Assembly: GCA_003864495.1 (NCBI GenBank)
Contig: ML133433.1
Span: 1,871,618-1,935,617 of the forward strand
Reading direction: 5' to 3'
DNA from: Nemopilema nomurai
Lineage: Eukaryota; Cnidaria; Scyphozoa; Rhizostomeae; Rhizostomatidae
DNA length: 64,000 nucleotides
Shown: positions 1 through 62,244 of the stretch, piece by piece
Layout: each line of letters begins with the position of its first letter
Numbering within the stretch: position 1 is the first letter of the stretch
Notes under the pieces: generated by a model
What the model was told of the DNA's origin: nothing
Seen by the model: the letters and a program-made list of their open reading frames with translations, nothing else
Databases searched by the model: none
Position numbers and translations under genes: made by a program

Positions 1-3000
1 CGTTTTCGACAACAAAGTCGTCAACGATGGCATACCGCCAAAGAAAGGCAAGCAGGAGGAAAGCAAAGAGGCCAAAGACGCGGCGCTGAAAAAGTTCACA
101 GTCGCGCGGCTAAAGCAAAAGGCCGCGCGGCTAGGAAAGCCAAAAAGCAAAGGTCACAAGTGTGTTAAAGACGACGTCGATATCGCCGCGTTGAAGCGCA
201 AGATATCAGCTAGAGTCAGCTTCAGCGCGCAGGAAGACGCGGCGATTCTGATGGCCCGCGTTACCGCTGGTATTTTGGAGATTGACCTTAAGAAGGTGCG
301 TGAATTGAATGAGTTGGGGAAACTTTTACTGCATTGGATGCACCTGTCATGTTTTCCGGTTTTTCCCTTTTTTTCATTTAAATTCTTAATTTTTATAGAA
401 AGGGGAGCCCTTCAGTAGAGAAGCCGATTAGAGTCTCCTGATAGATTCTCACTTGTTATTCAGTAAAAGCAGTCTTTTAAGGTTTCAAAGTATAAAGTCA
501 TGTATAAAAAAGGAGGTGAAATTCAATAGAGTTTAATATTGACAAGACCTAAAACTGCTTGATTGAGATTTCTGAAGACACCCAGGCAGGTTGCTTGTTT
601 TAATCAGCTGAAAGATGTTCCAAACTTGGACACCTCTGAAGGAAAAGTATTTCTGACAAGTTGTGGTGCTTTTTTGTGCTATCACCACTGTTGGGCAATT
701 ATAACACATCATCTCCTGAAGAGTGAGCTATTCACGAAGTTAGTGGAGACAAAACATGTAGTTTTATTTTCTCCAACTATGCTATATACATAGATATATT
801 TCTTCTTTTCGTCTTAAGATGAATTACTGGATTTTGGCACGAAACATTATACACAAGGAAATACCAGAATCGAACGACAAGACAACAGAGGCTCTTGGTC
901 GCCGATCTCGCTACATGCTGAAGAATTCTTTCACGGAGCAAAACCTAAAGAGCTGCATTTTGGAGTGCACTTCTGACCCTAGCTTCTGCCTAAAGAAGCC
1001 TGGTAGACATGGTGAGTCTATAGAGCCGATGCTTGAAAACCAATGCTAATCCGTTTGTTTCTTGGTACAGTTCTGTCATTCTGTGACTTTCTTGTCTTTC
1101 TTGTATGACAAAATGCCATATGCTTTTTTGATTTTACAGAGATTTCATTTTCATGATTTCCTTGTTAATAAAGCCACACTGCACAGGGTCGGTGTGGTGC
1201 AATCTTAGGTGAAACCCGTCCTCTTTTCTTCAATTGGTGAAGAGGTTTTTTTGTACTGAACTTAGAGGTTTTCCTGCGCAAAGCAACCTACTACTACTCC
1301 ATCTCTATGCCTTTTCACAGCCTTTGTAACGAACTTTATAACCTAATAACATTCGCTTTCTCACTCTGTTTTGTATCCATTTAGGAGATGCATGGAAAGT
1401 CGCGTTCAGAGATGTTTACGCGAAGGTGAAAAGGCGCTTTCAGGAGAAACTAACGCCTATGAAGCTGCAACACAAATTGCCTGAAACCCTGGAGGAGCTC
1501 CAAGACAATTTCATCATCAGCAAAGCCTTTGAACAGCCGTCGAACCCCAGCGCCGAGTGTAAAGTGCCGACCAGCAAGGATATCGGTCTTGGCGTCCTAG
1601 AGCAAATCGTGCACAATTCACTTGCCAGTCAGCATTTAAAGGAATACGTTCCGACATTGGTGTTCGATGTTTTCGACCGCTACCCGCCAAACTTGCTTGA
1701 AGAAGCCCTGATTTCGATGAAGGCAAAATCGCTTATTTCAAGGCTGCGGCTCCGTGTCCCGCGGAGGAGGGCGCTGCCCATATCGACAATGACGTACTCA
1801 TTGTCTGTAAGCTACGAGAGAATTTTTGAGATGCCAATTGCGGGTAACGTGTTTACTGCGGCAAAGGGTTTTCTAAGGATGCTCAGAGAAGGCGCAAAGC
1901 ATGTCGGGAGGTCGGCCATTGGAAAGCATGGTGCGAGTGGAATGGACAAAGGAAAGGACGATCCAGCAAGAAAGGATGACTATAAGTTGGGCTCTCTCCA
2001 GCGGATCAGCAAGGATTCAGAGAGGAAGGAAGCTCTGAATGGGAGCGAGAAGGGATCACAGAATGAGATGGTAGGTTTAGCCGAGCTTGATAGCCAACTA
2101 TAGTGAAACTAAACGCCGAACTATCTAAACATGGTAAACCCAGACATGACATACTGTATGTATCTACTGCATAGATAATCAAGGATCGAACAAAAGTAGC
2201 TGAACCTCCTTAATTCTGCTTAAGGTAGCACAGTAAATTCCGTGTATGTTGATGATTATGCATAATGGAATATTGTTGCTGTTGCTGTTTATAGCATAGT
2301 TGCTGACTGCAAAGGAGAATCTTTGACGGGCTTTTTCACAGTCACAATCAGGATTATCCCGTCCACTGCTTTCTATGTAGATGTTCTTTATGCTTATAGC
2401 TCAATTTGCAATGTAATAGACAAATTAAAGCTCATTCTACTGCCTTTCTACAATAAACAGGAAGAAGACATCGCCAGTAGCGAACCTGCCTCGTCTGCAT
2501 CTGCGCCGCTTTCACCAGCCTCGGAACCAGGCTCGTTGATTTACACAAAAGAAGAAAGTCTTGGTGGACACGTGGCTTGTATTTTCAGCCTCCTTGCATG
2601 TAACAAGGCTTTTGTTGAGGTGGAAATTCCGGATGATATTGTCCAGTTTGATCCAGCAGCTTCCCAGAATGTTGCAAAAGATGGTGGGATTACTTCGGTT
2701 ACTATTTTGAAAAGGAAGCTGTATTCAGAAAACATCGAGGAGGCACTGGAAATCGGCAAGAGCCTGAATGATTTGGAGGAAGATGAAGACACTGATGATG
2801 AGCAGGAGGATGCGGAGGAGGCTATGAATGCGGAGGATAGTGTGGATGTGGAGGAGACACTCGATGACGACAGCGGAGCCATTGTGAGCAAGCATAAGTC
2901 CAAAGAGGACTCGAAGGGCCTAGCAGATTCAGAATCTGTTGACAAGCAGAATTCGCATGACATTGCAAGTCCAAACAGCAAGCGTCCGGAAGACTCCATG

Positions 3001-4878
3001 ATGAAGGAAGGGTATTTAGATAGCAGCTTGGAGCAAGATGGCAGCAGCCGGCCGTGTGGCGAAGTTGATGCTGTACCGACATCATGCAGCAAAAATGACA
3101 ACGAAGCGCTTGAGCGCAGCTGTTTGAAAGCAAGCCGTAAAGATGCAACGGGTAATGAGGAGACTGTTGTGCCCAAGAAGAAGCGGAAAGTGACATTTGA
3201 GGACATAGTCAAGCATGGTTCGGGAAAAAAGGACCACACAAGCGGTCGAAAGAACGATCCACAATGCTCGGTTAACTTCGAGGTGTCCACGACAAGCGGG
3301 ATGATGTCATTTCTATCTGACAGATTGTACATGGATAGGTACAAGGATAGTGTCAATTCAAAGCTTTGCAAGGTGACATCCCTGTATAATTACACGGACG
3401 ACCGGGACTGTGGTGCCGGAAAGGGCTCTTTGTCTATTGTGCCTACGCGAAGCTTGGAGATCGGGAAGACGAAGATGCACACGTCACGAACTACTCTCAT
3501 GTTGCACCGGTCTCTGGAACAAGAATCAGCCCAGAACCGGTTGGTTATGTCACCGGACAGTTTCATAATCAATCCGACCAAGGTCACGTGTCATTTGAGC
3601 CTGCAGCCTCATTCAGATGAAGTTTTTAGCTTCAAAAGAGGCCATCCTGCATCGAGCGCTTCTGCTGATGGTGATAAAGAACAGGCCAAGATTCAAAGAT
3701 TCCTCAAGCGCAAACCAACTGTCAATTGTAACCGGGATAGTGAAAAATACTGTGATCGCGAAGCAGTAAACGGATTCATCTCGCTGATGAAGGATCATTT
3801 CAGTTGGAATGATAACGAGGCAGCGTTCACAAAGGAGGTTGTGAAAGGGATTATTGAATCGCAAGAAATAGGCTTCACGTATCAAGAGGTACTAAGCATT
3901 TATAAGGAATATCAAGACTTAAGACCGGTGGAAGACATAATGGACATGCTTCTGAATTTCCGTATTTTGGTAAGGGTCGGCATGAATGTTTACAGGTTTG
4001 TAGCTGCCATCTATGCAACCGAGTGGTGCATAACCACGCGACTTAATGTCCCTAAAGGACCTGACCATGGAACCGGCATGAAAGAGAATGCCGGGCTTGC
4101 AGGAGCAAAGGAAATTGCGCAGGAGCATAATAGGATGGAGGTGCTTGGTTCTGGGGAGGAGCCATTCAAGGGAACCCCTGCAGGCAGTTCATCTCAAGGA
4201 ACATCAAATAGTGATGAGCTTAAAGCAGAGGTTGCTTCCACGTCAGAAAAAGACCAAGGTACGGTTAGAAATGAAATCAAGTGCAAAAAAGCGTGCTCTA
4301 CGGAAAGTGAACCAGCCAAGGGTGGTACTAAGAAGGGTCCATCGAGTGAGACAGGTGCTGGCCCACGTACAAAGAAGCAGCGAATTAATGTAGCAAAAGA
4401 TGTCAAAGATGTAGCCAGTACAAAGAAAAGAGATAAGGCTGAATCCGGCCATATTGGACCCTTGATTGTAAAGCACGATTCAAAGAAGGAAGAGGCAAAT
4501 AACGAGAAAAAGAAGCAAAAAAATGAATTTTGGTCGAACCAAGTCGTTTGTCGACCATGGTTCACGTTGAACAGCGAGTATAACCCAGTGGTCCTGCGTA
4601 AGTTTCAACGCGCCATTTTGTCACTCGTAATGATGTGTCCGGGAATCACAGAATCGTCCATTCATGGACAATTTCGGACGATTATGACTCGCGTCGCAGT
4701 AAAAGATATCCTGCAGTTTCTAGAAATCAATGGTTGTGTATCGAGGCACCTTTCTGCTGCAAAGAGGAAGCTTCGGGCCTTCGACCCTCCAGTGACATCA
4801 ACAGAGATGGAATTTACGGACGAACCATACTTCTTACCAACAGCAAACTGTGTCTTGAATCTAACTGATTCGATTTAG
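1..4878 (+). CDS. GTF3C1: General transcription factor 3C polypeptide 1 (TFIIIC large subunit), C-terminal part
   Basis: Partial gene; the 5' exons lie left of the window. Exons read as 2-295, 819-1011, 1385-2070 and 2461-4878 (stop TAG at 4876-4878), all with GT-AG borders and matching phases, giving 1196 visible residues. GTF3C1 binds the B box of Pol III promoters in the nucleus. Similarity to the vertebrate protein is recognisable in blocks: a SANT-like block RVSFSAQEDAAILMARV (from about 210), GRRSRYMLKN (exon 2), RRALPISTMTYSLS (exon 3) and the C-terminal winged-helix-like block ending PYFLPTANCVLNL. Between them are low-complexity segments: an acidic run around 2767-2870 and a Lys/Glu/Ser-rich region 4080-4530. 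The Met codon at 819 is internal to an exon, not a start. The last exon is very long (2418 nt) for the family. Family call is firm; exon 3/4 junctions are inferred. Confidence 0.88.
296..818 (+). other. GTF3C1 intron
   Basis: Donor GTGCGT at 296 and acceptor TTAAG ending at 818. The other two introns of the visible part are 1012-1384 and 2071-2460. The last is open in the downstream frame from 2323, so unspliced reading would extend exon 4 upstream without a stop. I see no repeat or RNA gene in these introns. Confidence 0.7.
3172..3192 (+). other. PKKKRKV nuclear-localisation-type motif in GTF3C1
   Basis: The exon-4 reading frame encodes PKKKRKV, identical to the classical monopartite nuclear import signal, followed by TFEDIV. 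It lies in a charged, probably disordered linker. A nuclear import role fits a TFIIIC subunit; function is inferred from the motif alone. Confidence 0.7.
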
Positions 4879-7800
4879 CCAAGCTGGAGGATTATTGATA
4901 TGATCTCTGCGGTTTCAAAGCTCTGTCTGTGACAGTATTAATAATTTTGTTGTTAGTGACAACAATGTTACAACCTTTGCAAAAATTTTAATGTGGTGAC
5001 ATTATCAAAGACCTCCAAGAAGTAATTTATTAGGTCTGTCGAAAGTAAAATTCAATAGATAAACTTGTGCTATGCTTTTGTTGACTCCCAGGAACGGGGG
5101 TCGAGAATCCCTGCTTCTTAGCTATAGAAAAGACGACTAGTGCTAGTTTCTTTTCATGGTCCTAAGTTCCCCACTCTTTTCATAGAGTCTCCCATTCTCA
5201 TAGCATCCCCTCTTCTAATAGTACCGCTCCCTTATCATATTTCAATAACTCTTTACCACAATCCAATATAGCAATTATATTATTGATAATTATCTGGGTT
5301 CCCCTATATTTATCTCATTTGCGGCTATGTGCCGTGCAGTTCTACTTTTATAATGTACTTTGCCTTAGCGATGCCTTCCATTATCCACTTCAATTCTTTT
5401 TCCAGCTATCTCCCTTACTGAGAAAGCGTCTCCTTTGGATATAGATATCTTCGTTTATAGATAACCAAATTTTGCAAACCTTTCACTTCACTATGTCCTT
5501 TCTGTCTATAGTTGTCCAAATTATAGTTTTCTGAAATGTTACGGTCAAATATCTTTTTTCAAATGCTATAAAGAAGAAGCATATCAGGATAACTTTTCTG
5601 CACATGACTTTCATTTGTTTACCCTGATTTTACACACTTTTATATGTTTATCATTAGAAGTATAAAGTAATTTTTTACGTTGCATTAAGAAACCTTTCAT
5701 TCAGATGATTTTATAATTATTTATCAAACGAACGTCGTGTTAACAAAAGTATGTATAGAAGTATGGTTATCTCTTATTCGAAGAATGGGCTTGGTATTTA
5801 TTCGATGCCTACTGCGTTGGTCTATTGTTTACAACACGAAGCATTTGGGATCACGGGCTCAAACTGGTTCAAACTCAATCTAAAAGAACAAGCAGAGCAA
5901 ACCAGAATACGAGTGATGTTTGATGTGTCTTGTAGCTAGTGAAATATTCCAATCAAAGACTATCTACTTAGCAACTCTTCGACAATTTTGTTTCTGTTTT
6001 TTCGTAAACGTAAACCATTCTGCTATTCTTATGATTCAACACTAACCAACTATCATTGAAATGGAGTCTCTTTCACTTTGACCACCGTAAAAGCTCTATC
6101 GAGCCCCCGAGGGGCGTATTTAATCTTGGAGGTCCAAGAGGGGGGCTTAATGGAGAGGGGGGCTTAATGGAGAGGGGGGCTTGTTGGAGAGGGGGCTTGT
6201 ATGAGAGGGGGGCTTGTTAGAGAGGGGGGCTTGTTAGAGAGGGGGGCTTGTTGGAGAGGGGGCTTATTTCAAAAATCAAGATCAAGGATACAAAAATGAT
6301 TTTTTCCTGTACTTCGCTGGTTTATATCTAAAGCGGAAAATATATATTAAAACAGTGGCTGAAATCTGATTGCTAAATCATGGAGTTCAATAAAGTTTTA
6401 CATGTAAGTCGGTATACGTCAAGAGCTATCACTAAATTATTGTACTTTACTCTGTAGTCTTTCTTGTATAAAAATGGGGGGCTCAATAGAGAGAGGGCTT
6501 ATTTCAAATTTCTGCTTAAAAGGGGGGCTTAATGGAGAGAAGGCTTAATAGAGCTTTTACAAAACTAAGACTTGGTCTCATTCATCTTTCTAATGAAAAT
6601 TAAGTTGTCTAAAGGTGCTTGAGCTTTGTTGATATCCTAAATGAATTTGTTAGACTTCTTAACTGGCAAAGATCTTCTGTTATATATGTCTCGCATTAAT
6701 GGAAGGCGTACTTTAAAACCAGCCCTGAAGCAGTGTTATGAAAGGTACATGCGCCTACCTCATTGTATCTCTTGCAATCTTTCCACCACGTGCGCCGAAT
6801 CATATCACGGCGCTCGAATTTTCCCAATGCCGACAACACGATGATCAAAAACGATACTCTCTCTTTTGGTATTCGTGTTTCCAGAGCGTCACTGTACAGC
6901 AAACCCTGACTACTTCTACATGGTGTAGGGCGAATTCTAGGTCTCTGAATTGAAGAGTTTTTATCTTGCACACTAAATGTTATAAGTAACATCAACGCAA
7001 TCAACTTGTAATAAAGACGATGGCTAAAACCATTTTCAATTTTGAAGTTAATGGTGCAATTTTCATCTTGCAATGCTTTACCCCCTTGAGAAATCATTGT
7101 TACAAATTTCTTGCATTGCAATCCCTTAAACATGAAACACCTACTGTCATCAAATTGCGGCAGGAAAGGTAATTAAATTCGAACTTTACAAGCAAAAAGC
7201 ATGGCCAACAGCAGGCCTATTAGTAGATTGATACCACAACCTGTTGGCGTAGAACCACGAGTCATTTAGGGTGTTCACTTCTTAGATGGAAGTATCCTTA
7301 TGCCTAGCTATGCATTTTACATTTATTCCTATTTTCCCCTACTTCCTTCATCTTATCAATTTAGTCTTCTCTTTGTTTAACCGCTCTGTCGTTATCCGGA
7401 TATTTTGAAAAAGAATTTCTGTCTTTCGTTCAATTAAAGTCATGCAAACTACTAAAAGATGAGTTCTGATCTGCCAATCGATCTTTCTACTTGTTTGGAA
7501 GTGCAAGAAACATCTAGGGTCTCATTTTGATATTGGAGTTTCCCGAGTTTTGAAAAGAAAACCATATTTCCACCAAAGTCTGAAAAACAGTTTCGTTTTT
7601 AGGATGACTAAGTATTTTCTCCCTTAAATTGCGAAACATTGTTTGCTGTAATTCAGTCATCTTGTCGTTTATAAAGTTGCTAAAAAGCTTAGATATGTGG
7701 CTAACATTTTCATATCTTGAAACTTTAGACTATTCTATTTTAAAGAAGATTGCATTGTGTTACAGAATTTTGTCGCCAATGGCAAACGGTCAATGTATCA

Positions 7801-8022
7801 AAGATTTTTGCAATTGTATTGTCAGTGAATTGAAATCGCAAACTTTCATTATAATGGTCAATGCACTATGACGTCACACGGCTTTTACCCCCTGGAAGTC
7901 AGGGGATCAAAACAATCGATTTACACGAGGTACTTACCAGTCCAGCCAAGCCATGTGTGGAGTAGGAAGAATTTTCAATGCTTCAATAATGTTTTTGCTT
8001 GTGAAATATCCAAGATAGCAAA
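4879..8022. other. Intergenic region between GTF3C1 and the ferlin
   Basis: No supported gene. Short open frames here (5751-5939, 6641-6844, 7629-7871) lack splice logic or recognisable content. No canonical AATAAA was found close behind the GTF3C1 stop. The region contains the 6087-6560 inverted-repeat element described separately. The ferlin promoter should lie in the last few hundred bases, but no clear TATA box or CpG-rich block is visible. Confidence 0.6.
6087..6560. mobile_element. Short inverted-repeat element (MITE-like) with G-rich minisatellite core
   Basis: The left end reads GTAAAAGCTCTATCGAGCC and the right end, reverse-complemented, reads GTAAAAGCTCTATTAAGCC: 17 of 19 match, so these are terminal inverted repeats. 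Inside, about 6109-6266 holds roughly nine degenerate 16-19 bp copies of a GAGAGGGGGGCTTGTT-type unit, and near 6473-6545 the same unit recurs. No transposase frame is present, so any mobility would be non-autonomous. No clear target-site duplication is visible. Confidence 0.6.
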
Positions 8023-47159
<39,137 letters not shown>

Positions 47160-48716
47160 ATCCGAAGATGCACCTGAAAGTGGGTGCGTTTATCAACAGA
47201 ATACAGCAATCGCCCAGTCTACAGAATGCATATTCTCACGCCCCCAACTTTACATTTCATTGTACCTACAGAGCTGGCAAAGGCGACAAAACAATAAAAT
47301 GCTGATTAGGAAAAAGCTGCAATGAAAGATTACTAATGAAATTGAAACTTCCAGATATTGCTTTATGGTCAAACTAAATGTAGTTGATTTAGAGCATTAT
47401 TGGTTTTTTTGTATATCATCATTCTAAATAGCATCCTCCCCTTCAAAACACCGTATCCATTAAGTTTGTGTTAGGCCAGCACCAAGTTTCATAAATCATT
47501 TAGGTTTGTTATCAGCCTACACGCGAAAGTTTCATATATTTTAGCAAAATCTTTCCGACATTCTCAAAAAAAATACACTGAGTTGACAAGCTTTTATTCA
47601 GCTTCAAGAAAATTTCTTATTTATCAAATATTTTTAAGGTTTGGCTTATTACAAAAATCATATCATTCAGTGTTGTCGTATTTTCTTAGTATTTGTAGAG
47701 CCATTTTGAATCTAAAGATTTTGATATATGCTCAAGGAAATCCTCAATTTTCATTGTATTATAGGACGTGTAGTATTTATTAATCGTCTGCAATTTTTCG
47801 CCTCAAAGAAGACGGATTATCATGAAACCATAATTTGATCAAGATTTCCTGAATTTTTTCTTCTTAAATTTTTGTCCGTTGCTTTTAAAAGCGAGCGTCT
47901 GACTAACGATCAACATGCTTTATTTCAAATGAAATGGTATTTTAAGATAAAAGTGAAGATTCTAAATCATTTTTAGAAAAACTCTGCTCTTTGCTTTATT
48001 TGAGTAAATTATTTCCAAGACGCTAATTTTCTTGCATTTTCATAGCATAGTTATTAAAGTTTGCAGTTAAACTTCCGTTCCTTAGGACAACTTTGTAACC
48101 AAAAGGAAGGTTTTGACGTTTTTGAATTTGAAATGCGTGATGTAACGTTGCAAGAATCTAATTACAAGGCAAGAGCGAAATTGGCATGGTCATTTGAGTC
48201 CGAAGTGCAAGTCAAATGTCCCTAAAGTCTAATGCAAGTCCAGATTAATGAGACTTTTGGACCATGGACCGGTATCTTAAAAATGCACTTGCCTATCGGC
48301 TTAATCAAAGCATCTAGTCATTTGTGTGTACCCAAGCAGTGGTTAAACTGCAGGTTTCACTCTTGTTTGGTAAGCGAATTTTTCAGTCTAGATTAAGAGT
48401 ACTTCAATATCTTGATTTACACATGTTGAAAATAGAGTTTCGTGGCACTTGCATTAACTTCTTACACATGTTCAAGTCTCATTTGATTACAGAGAAAGAT
48501 GAACAAACTCAATTTTAGCTTCGGATACAGTTTTTCAAGGCTGGATAAGTTTTGTGGTGTTTTTAGCCCGTGATCTATTTTTTGCACACACCGCCAAGAT
48601 TGTTTTGGTTGTTGCTGTTGCTTCCGGAGCCTTCCCGTGGTGAGCAAGACACGTTCTCACAAAAACAGGACGCAGTAACGTGGACGAAGTAAACTTCATT
48701 GAATCAAAACTTCCTA
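47160..48716. other. Intergenic region between the ferlin and UCKL1
   Basis: It contains the ferlin 3' UTR (to just after the 47293 poly(A) signal), AT-rich unique sequence, and the presumed UCKL1 promoter in roughly 48540-48716. No TATA box or other gene was recognised. Confidence 0.6.
47293..47298 (+). terminator. Ferlin poly(A) signal
   Basis: AATAAA 134 bases after the ferlin stop codon, the first canonical signal behind it. Confidence 0.65.
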
Positions 48717-60327
<11,611 letters not shown>

Positions 60328-60349
60328 CAGATGAACTCTTGTTAGGGAC

Positions 60350-60355
60350 ATTAAA
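60350..60355 (+). terminator. Possible UCKL1 poly(A) signal
   Basis: ATTAAA 23 bases after the UCKL1 stop; a canonical AATAAA also occurs at 60659-60664. Either could be used. Confidence 0.4.
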
Positions 60356-60954
60356 CACTACAGTCTATTCTGCTTGCTCCAGGTCGTTGTAGAATTGCGC
60401 GTATACTAATTTGTATGTAATCTGAATCTCATAGCACTGTAACTTCAACAGAATTTATGTAGATACGTGTACTAGTATAAGTGTACTAAAAGCAGTGGTA
60501 GCTATCAAGTGGAGCAGTTCACTTCTGACCATCAGTAGACGGGGGTACCAATTCAGAGCTCTACGCCGTTGCTTGCATAATGTCGTATACCGTCACTGTG
60601 GTATCCCCCGTTCGTCTTTGAAAGAGTAACGGCCGGTTATTTATTCGTAGTTAATTACAATAAATAAATAGACATTTGTGTCATATGAATAGCCACAAAA
60701 GCTATACAGCAAAGTGTAGTTAGAAAATTTGCCTCACTCGGGTGTTCGTATAGAGCATTAATGAATCACTCATTTATATATGATTTTAGAGACTTTTCAG
60801 TTTTTCCTGAGTATAGAGTCTTGTTTTGATACAGAGCCGCCCTGAGGTTTTGTGTTTCCTATGTAGCAATGGTTGCTGTCTAATTGGTCTTTAAACGCTG
60901 TTGCATTTGTTGTAGCCACGATTGCACTACATGTGCCAACCCATTCGGACAACT

Positions 60955-61075
60955 TAGGCCATCGCTAAACGAACAGCAAATGATGAAATTGGGAGGGAAA
61001 GACTCTATTCAGGTCATTTTCAGTTGGTGTACCACAAGAATCTACCCTCGCTCCAGTGAATGGTCAATCGATTCG
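60955..61075 (+). pseudogene. Decayed LINE reverse-transcriptase fragment
   Basis: One frame gives LNEQQMMKLGGKDSIQVIFS and a shifted frame continues SVGVPQESTLAPV. This resembles the conserved xVxxGVPQGSxLGPxLF block of non-LTR retrotransposon polymerases with its usual upstream LGGK-type strand. A frameshift and loss of the Gly residues show it is dead. Only about 40 residues remain. Confidence 0.5.
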
Positions 61076-61942
61076 GTTCACTGAGTACACTTGGTTGCTC
61101 TGGTTTTAAAAGGACATTTGGGTAGAAAGTCGAGTTGCTGTAATTAGTATAGTTGGTACGAAGAGGAAGGATGAGTTGGGTTTATTGCACGGTTTTCATA
61201 AAGTTATCGAGTCAACAAGTGCTTAATGGAAGCGTGATAGTATGTTTGATGTGATTGCTGCCTGTGAGACAATGCTGGAATGTGAGAAAAAATGAATGTA
61301 TCAATGGACATGAAAGAAGTTAACGAACCAGAAAATTTCTTACAAGTCAAAACTTGTTTACAAACTAGGACACTGTGAGTTGCTTTGCCATTTCATATAT
61401 CCAGTCGCATACTTTTCTGCCCACAGAATATTTCAGAAAACAGAGTGTGTCACTAATTTTCTCAATATTTTTATGTTCGTTTACGATCATTTAAGCTTTA
61501 AAGTATCAATTGAAATACTCAAAAAAATGTTAAAAACCTCTTAGACATCATCAGAAGCCTTTAAAATGTTGGGAATCTCAATTTCTGTAGAAATTTTCCC
61601 AACATCAGTTATTTTGAATTTAATATGGTAACACGCATTTTGCTAGGTTCGTTACCCTTATAGCTCACCAGGTTGGAAACTGAAGCATTTTTGCGGTAAC
61701 TGTCTTCATATCCTAATTTATAATGGGAATTGGATGCATGTAGCTGATAAAAAGCCCCCACTCGACTTGTTTCCAAACTGAGTTTTCGCGGGATTGCTGT
61801 GATTCAATTTCGTCGTGGTAATTTGACAACAGTTTGCCAATGCAAATTAACGCTACCACCCTGCCATGTATTTTGCTGTGTTGTTTAAACTTTAGAAGTC
61901 TTTGGTCTCGTTTGGTTGAGGCCTTGTTGACAGTGAGGCAGT

Positions 61943-61956
61943 GTTGCCATGGAAAC
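61943..61956. promoter_or_regulatory. RFX X-box-like site
   Basis: GTTGCCATGGAAAC is an inverted pair of RFX half-sites, matching the X-box consensus GTTRCCATGGYAAC except for one base. It lies 289 bp upstream of the ATG of the next candidate gene. X-boxes commonly mark ciliary gene promoters (established); occupancy here is unproven. Confidence 0.45.
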
Positions 61957-62244
61957 TGCGGCAGGTGCCCGGCTCAAGTCGCAAAATAAAAAATGGCTAG
62001 TTAACTCACCACAACAGCGACCGATTTCGTTTAATCTTGAATTCAAAGACAATCAGTAAATCAACCGCAGGCGGAATCCTTCTTTCGCTTTAGAAGAAAA
62101 TCTGTTCGAAGGCTTAGAAACCGGTTCGAAAGGTGTTTACAAAACAGTTTTGGCTGAAGAGGATTCTAATCCAATACGTTTGCTGCATTGATTGTAGCGT
62201 CGCACAAATGGCATTAAGAATCTAAGTTTGCTCACATCAATTAC

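Larger units (their letters stand above)
60328..62244. other. Intergenic region after UCKL1
   Basis: Contains UCKL1 3' UTR, the LINE remnant near 60960-61075 and, at its right side, the X-box-like site. No other gene or RNA was recognised. Confidence 0.6.

Noticed and set aside
819..1049. Separate 76-aa gene starting at 819
   Set aside because: The Met is the first codon of an internal GTF3C1 exon preceded by an acceptor, and the frame passes a GTGAGT donor at 1012.
2541..3371. 276-aa minus-strand open frame
   Set aside because: Lies opposite the GTF3C1 final exon; Ser-rich composition mirrors the acidic/Lys codons of the real frame.
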